NCBI GenBank assembly: GCA_038245795.1
Contig: JBBRSC010000090.1
Coordinates: 1-11,646 of the forward strand
Direction: 5' to 3'
Length of the DNA stretch: 11,646 nucleotides
Source of the DNA: JBBRSC01 sp038245795
Lineage (GTDB): Bacteria > Actinomycetota > Acidimicrobiia > Acidimicrobiales > Microtrichaceae
Shown: positions 1-5,641 of the stretch, piece after piece
Layout of the letters: every line of letters begins with the position of its first letter
Position numbering within the stretch: the first letter of the stretch is position 1
Translations under genes and position numbers: made by a program
Notes under the pieces: model-generated
Seen by the model: only the letters and a program-made list of their open reading frames with translations
What the model was told of the DNA's origin: nothing
The model's database searches: none

Positions 1-377
1 GCGTGATCATCAACATCGCGTCGGTTTCAGCGGTGCGACCATCGCCCGGCACGGCTGCATACGGCGCTGCCAAGGCGGGTTTGATCTCGCTCACTGCCAG
101 CCTCGCCGTCGAGTGGGCGCCGGCGGTTCGGTTGGTGGCGGTCATCTGCGGTCTCATCGAAACCGAGCAATCGGCGTTGCACTACGGCGACTCCGATGGT
201 CAGGCGGCGGTCGCTGCCACGGTGCCGCTCGGCCGCATGGGAACACCGCACGACGTCGGCCAAGCGTGCACCTTCTTGTCATCGCCACTTGCGTCGTACA
301 TCTCCGGTTCGTCGATCACGCTCCACGGTGGCGGCGAGCGACCCGCATTTCTCAACGCCGCTGCGGCCCACCGCTGA
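1..377 (+). CDS. Short-chain dehydrogenase/reductase, C-terminal part (cut by window edge)
   Basis: The reading frame is open to the left edge, so the NAD(P)-binding N-terminal half is missing and the GTG at position 3 is internal. The visible 124 residues carry the SDR catalytic block: a Ser in the INIASVSA stretch and then YGAAK, the Tyr-x3-Lys pair. Next come the substrate-loop segment ending in GLIETEQ and the usual C-terminal run VPLGRMGTPHDV...SPLASYISGSS. The enzyme would be a cytoplasmic NAD(P)-dependent oxidoreductase. The tail ending GGGERPAF resembles, from memory, SDRs of actinobacterial lipid or steroid metabolism, which would fit the thiolase module further right. The substrate cannot be read from this fragment. 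Family assignment is secure; specific role is not. Confidence 0.9.
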   Translation, partial: VIINIASVSAVRPSPGTAAYGAAKAGLISLTASLAVEWAPAVRLVAVICGLIETEQSALHYGDSDGQAAVAATVPLGRMGTPHDVGQACTFLSSPLASYISGSSITLHGGGERPAFLNAAAAHR

Positions 378-397
378 CGATCAGCGTTGGCCACTGG

Positions 398-409
398 CAC
401 TCGCGAGTG
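398..409. repeat. 12-base perfect palindrome between the SDR and the membrane-protein gene
   Basis: The sequence CACTCGCGAGTG is its own reverse complement. It lies 20 bases after the SDR stop and 34 bases before the -10-like element of the next gene. It could be a small operator for that gene. As a hairpin it would have no loop and no T-run, so it is a poor terminator. Function unknown. Confidence 0.4.
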
Positions 410-443
410 TGACGCCATCCGCGCGCCGGGCCAGCGAAGTTCC

Positions 444-449
444 TAGCGT
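444..449 (+). promoter_or_regulatory. -10-like element (TAGCGT), leaderless start
   Basis: TAGCGT fits TAnnnT and ends 7 bases before the ATG at 457, so transcription would begin at or within a base of the start codon. No Shine-Dalgarno sequence lies before the ATG and no -35 element is visible. The same arrangement recurs at 2190, 3884 and 5630. Confidence 0.5.
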
Positions 450-456
450 GCTTGCC

Positions 457-1140
457 ATGAAGCGACTCATGATCATCCTCATCGGGATGGTCGGTCTGGT
501 CGCTGTGCGTGGGATTCTCGACACCGCGACCCGTCACGACGCCAGCGTTACCCTCGAGGCGAGCGATCCTGCGGCCATGCGCCTCTCGATCATCGGCCGA
601 CTCACGACCATGGGTGCTGTCCGAGTTGCAGAGGATTCGTCGTTCGGGAACAACGCCGAGAGCACGCTCACCTTCAGACTCCCGGTCGCCCAGACCGATG
701 CTGCGCTCGCCGCTTTCGAACAACTGGGAGCGAAGATCCTCGATCAGAAGGTTCAGTTCGCCGCGGCCGCCGGTTCCACTCAAGGTGCCGCTACACAGAT
801 CGAATCCGCACAGACATGTCTGAAACGTGCCGCTGGGGTGATCAGCGCAGGGGGCGAAGGGGCCACTGCGGCGGTTGCGGGCTGCCAAGCCGAACTCCGC
901 GGCGTCGTGACACAACTCGATGCGCCCGGCGCTGTCGGGTACCAGACGGAGATGACAGTGCGGATCATTTCGACGCAACGCAGCTCACCGTGGATGGTCA
1001 CCGGCATCTTCTTGGCCATCGTGTTGGCGCTGGCGATCGGCGGAGTGGTCATCCGGATGCTGTCGCGTGACGAGGAGGTCGACATCCGTTCCGGCGTGAG
1101 TCTGCCCGGCGATCAGTTCGACGACCACCCGACGCACTGA
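457..1140 (+). CDS. Two-anchor membrane protein, DUF4349-like
   Basis: The frame is open far upstream into the SDR gene, but the ATG at 457 is the sensible start: it begins a hydrophobic N-terminus (residues 4-20, MKRLMIILIGM...) and follows a -10-like element. The 227-residue product has a second hydrophobic span at about 180-201 and a short acidic tail. Between them is an extracytoplasmic domain with the segment LTFRLPVAQTDAALAAFEQLG (about 71-91). This resembles the DUF4349 pattern of a strand ending in R-[LV]-P followed by a helix ending in LG. The following region (112-155) is helical, with Cys121 and Cys143 that could pair. It lacks the clear coiled coil of typical DUF4349 members, so it is a distant or shortened relative. 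Role unknown; most likely an envelope protein with both ends anchored. Confidence 0.75.
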   Translation: MKRLMIILIGMVGLVAVRGILDTATRHDASVTLEASDPAAMRLSIIGRLTTMGAVRVAEDSSFGNNAESTLTFRLPVAQTDAALAAFEQLGAKILDQKVQFAAAAGSTQGAATQIESAQTCLKRAAGVISAGGEGATAAVAGCQAELRGVVTQLDAPGAVGYQTEMTVRIISTQRSSPWMVTGIFLAIVLALAIGGVVIRMLSRDEEVDIRSGVSLPGDQFDDHPTH

Positions 1141-1153
1141 CGCATTGGTTCCC

Positions 1154-1173
1154 CGGCGGCTGCACGACCGCCG
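1154..1173. terminator. Candidate bidirectional hairpin between convergent genes
   Basis: CGGCGG (1154-1159) and CCGCCG (1168-1173) form a 6-bp G+C stem with an 8-base loop. It lies in the 45-base gap between the converging DUF4349-like and AAA genes. No T-run follows on either strand, so termination is inferred from position alone. Confidence 0.4.
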
Positions 1174-1185
1174 AGTACAGGTCGG

Positions 1186-2043
1186 TCAGGGAGCCACGTG
1201 ATGCTGAAACCATTCGGCAAGATCGCCGAACATCCCCCGATCGTCGTGCAACCCGAGGAGCACGCCTGAGCGGTCGAACCACTGCTGCGCGGTCGGACCG
1301 CACGTAGTGAGCGCGGCAGCAATCATCGGTGCCACAGGAGTTCCGTTGATCGCCGCGCTCAACACCGCCAGTTCGTCGATCAGCCGGTTGATATCGGCTC
1401 CGGTCCAACCGGCAGTTGATCGAGCGAGTGGCTCGATGATTGGCAGGATCGATATCCGGTGTCGCTCCGCAGCCCGCGTCAGTCGACCCACCCGAGCAGT
1501 CCAGTCGGGAGGGGTGACGTGCACCAGGTGATCGAAGCGGCCGGGGCTGAAGAGCGCCTGATCGATCTCCCATGGTTGCGAGGACGTGGCAATGAAGATC
1601 TGCGATTGTTCGGGGTCGTCGGCCCGCGAAGCTTCGAGCAGGGCGGCGACGCGGCGTTGTGTCGAGACCGGCGCATCACCAGCGAGGGCATCGTCGAGAC
1701 CGGCCAGATGAATCACCGACGGTTGGGTGCCGGTGGTTCGTCGGACGTGACCCATCATGGCGGCGAACCCGTGGTGCTCGGTCAGCTCGCTGACCGAGAG
1801 TTCCCGCAGCGGGACCTCCAAGGTCTGGGCAATGGCACCGACGAGGTACCGCTTTCCGCCGCTCGGCGTTCCGTACAGGAGGACGCCGGACGGGGCGCGA
1901 TGCCCCGGGATCCCGGCCCAGGATCCGATCATCGGTGCCACGACGATCGATTGGATGCGATTCACCACGCTCGTGAGGCCGCAGACAGCGTCGAGACCCA
2001 GGCCGGTTCCGACCTGTGGTGCCATCGGCGATCGAGCATGCAT
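1186..2043 (-). CDS. AAA-family ATPase homologue with degenerate nucleotide site
   Basis: A single AAA module of about 285 residues, related to the FtsH/Cdc48 class. In order: a lead-in GLTSVVNRIQSIV; a Walker A region GTPSGGKRY (residues 58-66); a Walker B region PSVIHLAGLDDAL; a sensor-1 region IFIATSS; the PGRFD arginine-finger motif (Arg169); and a sensor-2 helix GWTGADINRLIDE. Several key residues are changed. The Ser/Thr after the Walker A Lys is Arg65, the Walker B Asp-Glu pair is Ala114-Gly115, and the sensor-1 Asn is Ser. The protein therefore probably cannot hydrolyse ATP, though the fold and Arg finger look intact. No protease or other domain is fused; a roughly 50-residue C-terminal piece is unassigned. 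I prefer the ATG at 2043 because TACGGT lies 7 bases before it; the ATG at 2109 would add 22 residues. It is divergent from the OB-fold gene. Confidence 0.85.
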   Translation of the reverse strand: MHARSPMAPQVGTGLGLDAVCGLTSVVNRIQSIVVAPMIGSWAGIPGHRAPSGVLLYGTPSGGKRYLVGAIAQTLEVPLRELSVSELTEHHGFAAMMGHVRRTTGTQPSVIHLAGLDDALAGDAPVSTQRRVAALLEASRADDPEQSQIFIATSSQPWEIDQALFSPGRFDHLVHVTPPDWTARVGRLTRAAERHRISILPIIEPLARSTAGWTGADINRLIDELAVLSAAINGTPVAPMIAAALTTCGPTAQQWFDRSGVLLGLHDDRGMFGDLAEWFQHHVAP

Positions 2044-2050
2044 GAGGTGC

Positions 2051-2056
2051 ACCGTA
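2051..2056 (-). promoter_or_regulatory. -10-like element (TACGGT) before the AAA gene
   Basis: On the minus strand TACGGT is followed by 7 bases and then the ATG at 2043. This matches the spacing seen for the gene at 457. It lies inside the coding region if the upstream ATG at 2109 is used instead. No comparable element precedes 2109. Confidence 0.35.
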
Positions 2057-2189
2057 CGGTGCTGAGGCGATCTGTACCTGAGTCGTTCGACCCAGCTCTG
2101 GTGGGCCATTGTGCTGCCGAGGCCGCATCTTGATGTGATCGTGGGGTCGGAGCAGTGGTCCCGACCCGGTCGGTGTTGACGACATCCCC

Positions 2190-2195
2190 TAAACT
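2190..2195 (+). promoter_or_regulatory. -10-like element (TAAACT), leaderless start
   Basis: TAAACT ends 6 bases before the GTG at 2202, so the predicted first transcribed base is the G of the start codon. There is no Shine-Dalgarno sequence before the GTG. TTGACG at 2176-2181 is only 8 bases upstream, too close for a normal -35. Confidence 0.55.
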
Positions 2196-2208
2196 GACAC
2201 TGTGTCAG
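2194..2208. promoter_or_regulatory. Probable repressor operator over the start of the OB-fold/thiolase operon
   Basis: CTGACAC-T-GTGTCAG is an inverted repeat with two perfect 7-base arms around a single central base. Its left arm overlaps the last two bases of the TAAACT -10 element. Its right arm begins exactly at the GTG start codon and encodes the first two residues. A protein bound here would block RNA polymerase at the transcription start. The shape suits a dimeric repressor such as TetR, and the TetR gene at 4651-5490 flanks the same module. Direct binding by that protein is inference. Confidence 0.65.
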
Positions 2209-2672
2209 AAACCACCTCAGCCGGACCGGCCGTCGCCCCCGCCATCGAAGGATGGCTGGTTCTGGGAGATGATCCGCACCTCATCGGGACCCGCTGTTCC
2301 ATCAGCGGCAGCTACTACTTCCCCCCTGAACGCACCATGAGTCGGGCACCGGGGTGTTCCGACGCCACGTTGGAGGAGGTGCCGCTCAGCACCGCCGGAA
2401 CGTTGTGGAGCTACACGAATGCGGGGTATCGACCCCCGGACCCGTTCGTCCCCCGCAGCGATCCGTTCGTCCCGTTCTGCATCGCGGCAGTCGAGCTGGC
2501 TGTCGAAGGCATCGTCGTGCTGGGTCAATGCCCGGCTGGGGTCACGGTCGACGATCTCCACGTCGGCATGGACATGGAACTGATCATCGAGGAGCTCGAT
2601 CGGACCGAGGACGAACAGCTGATGATCTGGAAATGGCAACCGGTTGGTTGGACCGAGCGGAGCGCGTCATGA
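2202..2672 (+). CDS. OB-fold/Zn-ribbon (DUF35) acyl-CoA partner protein
   Basis: A 156-residue protein of the DUF35 family. An N-terminal rubredoxin-like Zn ribbon (about 28-55) is followed by an OB fold (about 60-150) containing GTLWSYTNAGYRPPDPFVP, VELAVEGIVVLGQ and IWKWQPV. Such proteins form complexes with thiolase-like or aldolase-like SCP-x/Ltp proteins and help bind acyl-CoA; the thiolase gene overlaps its end. The zinc ribbon is unusual. The expected Cys-x2-Cys and second pair read C32-x2-S35 and S47-x4-C52, so two of four ligands are Ser, each one base change from Cys (AGC and AGT against TGC and TGT). The FPPE segment between them is kept. Start choice: the GTG directly follows a -10-like element and gives the expected N-terminal length. 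Expression is probably controlled by the inverted repeat on the start codon. Confidence 0.88.
   Translation: MSETTSAGPAVAPAIEGWLVLGDDPHLIGTRCSISGSYYFPPERTMSRAPGCSDATLEEVPLSTAGTLWSYTNAGYRPPDPFVPRSDPFVPFCIAAVELAVEGIVVLGQCPAGVTVDDLHVGMDMELIIEELDRTEDEQLMIWKWQPVGWTERSAS
2659..2662 (+). promoter_or_regulatory. Ribosome binding site for the thiolase gene
   Basis: GGAG lies 6 bases before the ATG at 2669, inside the end of the OB-fold gene. Together with the ATGA stop/start overlap it fixes this start and implies translational coupling. The frame is open for another 315 bases upstream, but that stretch is the OB-fold gene in another frame. Confidence 0.6.
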
Positions 2673-3868
2673 AGCACCCAGACGACGTGGCGATCATCGG
2701 GGTCGGAATGCACCCGTGGGGAAAGTGGGGTCACAACTTCGTCACCTACGGCGTCGAAGCCATCCGCCGGGCGCTCACCGACGCCGCCATCGACTACCGC
2801 GAGGTTCAGTTCGTTGCCGGCGCCGACACCATGCGCAACGGGTACCCGGGCTATGTCGCCGGGGCCACATTCGCCCAGGCCATGGGCTGGACCGGGGTAC
2901 CGGTGACCTCGACCTACGGGGCGTGTGCATCGGGCGCGATGGCCATAGAGGCAGCCCGACAACGGATCCTTTCGGGCATGTGTGATGTGGCTTTGGTCGT
3001 CGGCGCTGATACGACACCCAAGGGTTTCCTGGCGCCCAACAAGGGAGAGCGAAACGACGATCCCGACTGGTTGCGCTTCCGGCTGCTCGGTGCCACGAAC
3101 CCGACCTACTTCGCCTTGTATGCGCGGCGGCGGATGGAGTTGTTCGGCGCGACCCAGGAGGACTTCGCAGCGGTCAAGGTCAAGAACGCCCGCCACGGCC
3201 TCGAGAATCCGTATGCCCGCTATCGCAAGACCTACACGCCCGAGGAGATCATGGCTTCGCCGGTCGTGGCCGACCCGTTGCACCTGCTGCACATCTGTGC
3301 GACGTCCGATGGCGGAGCAGCCGTGATCCTGGCGTCGCGCGAATGGGCTGACGCCCACGGCCACGGCGATGCCGTGAACATCAAAGCGGTCTCGACCGTG
3401 ACGCCGACGTTCCCGAACACGGTGATTGAGATGCCGAACTTCGCGACTGATTCGTCAGCTGGGTTGCCAATACCTCAGCACACGTTCAAGGCGTCGATCG
3501 CGCAGGCCTGTTACGAGCAGGCTGGAATCGGACCCGACGAGGTCTCAGTCGCCGAGGTGTACGACCTCTCCGCGGCGCTCGAGCTCGACTGGTACGAGGA
3601 CATCGGCCTGTGCCAGCCCGGCGAAGCCGAGAAGTTGTTGCGTAACGGCGAGACCACCATCGGTGGCCGAATCCCCGTGAACCCGTCCGGCGGGCTCGCC
3701 TGTTTCGGTGAAGCGGTCCCGGCGCAGGCGATCGCCCAGGTCATCGAGCTCACGTGGCAGCTGCGTGGTCAGGCCACCGGCCGTCAGGTGGACGGAGCGC
3801 GGGTCGGCATCTCCGCGAATCAGGGCCTCTTCGGACACGGCAGTTCTGTGCTCGTCGCCAAACCCTGA
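2669..3868 (+). CDS. Thiolase-fold lipid-transfer/acyl-CoA acetyltransferase-like protein (SCP-x/Ltp type)
   Basis: The 399-residue product spans a full thiolase fold. The nucleophile is Cys86 in TYGACASGA, and the first half ends near the GADTTP segment. The second half holds HICATSDGGAAV (His209, Cys210), AEVYDLSAALEL, NPSGG (338-342) and a C-terminal glycine loop ANQGLFGHGSS. Biosynthetic and degradative thiolases have GHP after the NPSGG region and a second Cys near the C-terminus. Here the first reads CFGEAVPA (345-352) and the second Cys is absent, which places it in the SCP-x/lipid-transfer branch. From memory it is close to mycobacterial Ltp proteins paired with an OB-fold gene. A role in cleaving a beta-keto or beta-hydroxy acyl-CoA during sterol or branched-chain degradation is likely; the substrate is unknown. 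The start overlaps the OB-fold stop by four bases. Confidence 0.9.
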   Translation: MKHPDDVAIIGVGMHPWGKWGHNFVTYGVEAIRRALTDAAIDYREVQFVAGADTMRNGYPGYVAGATFAQAMGWTGVPVTSTYGACASGAMAIEAARQRILSGMCDVALVVGADTTPKGFLAPNKGERNDDPDWLRFRLLGATNPTYFALYARRRMELFGATQEDFAAVKVKNARHGLENPYARYRKTYTPEEIMASPVVADPLHLLHICATSDGGAAVILASREWADAHGHGDAVNIKAVSTVTPTFPNTVIEMPNFATDSSAGLPIPQHTFKASIAQACYEQAGIGPDEVSVAEVYDLSAALELDWYEDIGLCQPGEAEKLLRNGETTIGGRIPVNPSGGLACFGEAVPAQAIAQVIELTWQLRGQATGRQVDGARVGISANQGLFGHGSSVLVAKP

Positions 3869-3883
3869 CCCGCTGCGTTCATC

Positions 3884-3889
3884 TATGTT
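3884..3889 (+). promoter_or_regulatory. -10-like element (TATGTT), leaderless start
   Basis: TATGTT ends 6 bases before the ATG at 3896, within the 27-base gap after the thiolase stop. It could give this gene its own leaderless transcript separate from the OB-fold/thiolase operon. No Shine-Dalgarno sequence is present. Confidence 0.5.
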
Positions 3890-3895
3890 GCGGCC

Positions 3896-4654
3896 ATGAC
3901 TCCGCACGACGCCGCGACCGCCCTGCTCAACCCGATCTCCAAGTTCGGGGCCAAATGGATGACGGCGGGACCGACATACTCTGGTGCCGCGTTGCTCGGC
4001 TACGAAGGGATCGACTTCTATTTTTGTGGCCGCGGCGGTGTTCTCGGTGACGCGACCGTCGAGGCGGTTGCGTCGACGTTCGCGTTCTTCGATCACGACA
4101 CGATCGCCGCCGCCTGGGAACGCGGCAAGATCGTCCAGCCCGTCATGGTCGCCGCCGAGCAGTTCATCGGACAGTGCCACGAATACGGTCGTCACAACTT
4201 CAATGGGTCAAGCGATTTGGCAACGCTCGGTGATCTCCTGGAACGAGTGCTCACGGCGGCTTCTCCCGCTGGTCTGCCGTTGTTCGCAGCCACGCGCGCC
4301 ATGGCAGCGCCCTCGGATCCAGCTGGACGCGCCGCTCATCACCTCAACGTTTTCCGCGAGTATCGCGGCGCAGCTCACGTCGCAGCCCTGGCCACGATCG
4401 GACTGACACCGCTCGAGGCGGTGGTCGTCAGCGGTGGCGAAGGCGGTGCCCGCTTCCTCGGCCATAGCGGCGATATCCCGCCGGCGACGGACGCTCAGCG
4501 GATTGCGTGGGGATTGCTCGAGGAACGAACGTCCGACACGATGCTCCCGGCATTCGGAACGCTGTCCGGCGAGGAACTCGACGAGTTGGTTCGGTTGGTC
4601 GGCGACGGACTCACCACATCATCGCCCCGGCCGCCAACTGAGCGCCTGAGCTAG
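3896..4654 (+). CDS. SCO6745/SalK-family protein
   Basis: The 252-residue, largely helical protein resembles the actinobacterial SCO6745 family (SalK-like). The visible signature is HHLNVFREYRGAAHVAAL (148-165), with conserved His, Arg-Glu and His residues. It is preceded by an N-terminal segment with YEGIDFYFCGRGGVLGD and followed by a LTPLEAVVVSGG turn. Members are cytoplasmic, and no catalytic reaction is established that I can name. They are often described as having a winged-helix-like part, which could mean a regulatory role. It follows the thiolase gene by 27 bases on the same strand and may belong functionally to the acyl-CoA module, although it has its own -10-like element. Its TAG stop shares the palindrome CTAG with the stop of the convergent TetR gene. 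The last dozen residues are Ser/Thr/Pro-rich and probably disordered. Confidence 0.75.
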   Translation: MTPHDAATALLNPISKFGAKWMTAGPTYSGAALLGYEGIDFYFCGRGGVLGDATVEAVASTFAFFDHDTIAAAWERGKIVQPVMVAAEQFIGQCHEYGRHNFNGSSDLATLGDLLERVLTAASPAGLPLFAATRAMAAPSDPAGRAAHHLNVFREYRGAAHVAALATIGLTPLEAVVVSGGEGGARFLGHSGDIPPATDAQRIAWGLLEERTSDTMLPAFGTLSGEELDELVRLVGDGLTTSSPRPPTERLS

Positions 4655-5490
4655 GAGGCGGGGACGGGGATGGCGTGGGTCGACGACAGGTCGATCACGC
4701 GAGTGCCATCGGAAACAGTCGCGTCGAGCGCGTGTCCATCGGATGCCGCAGCGCGGGCGAGATGGCTTTCGTAGCCGTCGAGTGACGCCAACGGGTTCGT
4801 GACCGCGACCTCGGCGACAATCACCGACATCTCCCGGACCAGTGCGGAATCCGCACCCCAGCCGATCACCAGATCGGCAATGACCTGTTGCGTCACGCGA
4901 CGAAAGTCGATCAGCTCCGCTGCGAAGGGCACATTGCTCGCCAGGCCGACGCCACTGAGCGTCAACGCCAACGTGACCGAGCGCTCGAACACGAGGTCCG
5001 GTTGGTCGATCAGTTCGGCGACCGCTGCCGCCTCGACCACGTTGAACGGACCGCGCAGCAATTCTGCGGCCGCCGGTACCAAGCGACGGAGATCGTCGGA
5101 GTTGAAACGCTGGCTGCGATCCGCGAGTTGCATCTGCTGGAGACGGAACTCCTCCGGATAATCCCGCTGGATGTCCGCGAAGTACTCGGCGAACGAGAGC
5201 AACTCCGCAATGGAGCGTTCGCGTTCGTCGAGCCCCCGTTCGGCGAAGACGGCCGCCCAACGCGCGTGAGCGTTTGCCCACGCCAGCACGAGCGTGTCGA
5301 TGGCGTACACCTGCAGCTCGGCGATCAGCGAGGACTTCGAGTGGAAGTACCCGTAGATCGTGCCGACCGCGGCGTCGACCTCTCGCGCAATGGATGTCAT
5401 TGTCAGGCCGTCGAAGCCGTCGCGCATGACGATGGTCACGGCCGCGTCGAGATACCGCTGACGCTTCTGGAGTCGTAACTCTTGGCGCAT
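4651..5490 (-). CDS. TetR-family transcriptional regulator
   Basis: The N-terminus is a clear TetR DNA-binding domain: AAVTIVMRDGFDGLTMTSIA, then EVDAAVGTIYGYFHSKSSL (about 38-56), with the recognition helix at VGTIYGYF. The ligand domain follows. At 279 residues it is well above the roughly 190-220 usual for the family; the extra length is a C-terminal region (about 215-279) that I do not recognise. The frame is open far upstream, but the ATG at 5490 starts 15-20 residues before the HTH, as usual. It follows a purine-rich GGAAGGAA 10 bases away, making this the one gene here with a normal leader. It is divergent from the glycosyltransferases and convergent with the SCO6745-type gene. It may repress the OB-fold/thiolase operon through the repeat at 2194-2208, itself, or the glycosyltransferases; the ligand may be an acyl-CoA. 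Confidence 0.9.
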   Translation of the reverse strand: MRQELRLQKRQRYLDAAVTIVMRDGFDGLTMTSIAREVDAAVGTIYGYFHSKSSLIAELQVYAIDTLVLAWANAHARWAAVFAERGLDERERSIAELLSFAEYFADIQRDYPEEFRLQQMQLADRSQRFNSDDLRRLVPAAAELLRGPFNVVEAAAVAELIDQPDLVFERSVTLALTLSGVGLASNVPFAAELIDFRRVTQQVIADLVIGWGADSALVREMSVIVAEVAVTNPLASLDGYESHLARAAASDGHALDATVSDGTRVIDLSSTHAIPVPAS

Positions 5491-5500
5491 GTCGTTCGTG

Positions 5501-5508
5501 TTCCTTCC
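5501..5508 (-). promoter_or_regulatory. Shine-Dalgarno-like sequence for the TetR gene
   Basis: GGAAGGAA on the minus strand ends 10 bases before the ATG at 5490. The spacing is slightly long but workable. It indicates a leadered transcript, unlike most other genes in the window. Confidence 0.5.
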
Positions 5509-5629
5509 GACGCTGGGCGGGCACCCACCGTGAGATTTCGCGGACGAATGGCGCCGAAGCGTCACTCTGAGTCGTAATAAGAGCACGGAACGATGATCCC
5601 TGCAACGAAAACTGCCCATTGATTCCCCG

Positions 5630-5635
5630 TAACGT
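5630..5635 (+). promoter_or_regulatory. -10-like element (TAACGT), leaderless start
   Basis: TAACGT ends 6 bases before the GTG at 5642. The 151-base gap to the divergent TetR gene holds no other obvious element: no clear -35 at 17-18 bases and only a 9-base repeat ACTC-T-GAGT at 5564-5572. This would drive both glycosyltransferase genes. Confidence 0.55.
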
Positions 5636-5641
5636 GTCCCC

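Noticed and set aside
196..456. Upstream extension of the DUF4349-like frame
   Set aside because: It lies in another frame of the SDR gene, is Arg/Ser-rich, and would bury the hydrophobic N-terminus that starts at 457.
2176..2181. TTGACG as a -35 box for the OB-fold operon
   Set aside because: It lies only 8 bases before the TAAACT element, against the usual 16-18.
5564..5572. ACTC-T-GAGT repeat as the TetR autoregulatory operator
   Set aside because: Arms are only 4 bases and the flanking pairs do not match; it shares only the one-base centre with the repeat at 2194-2208.
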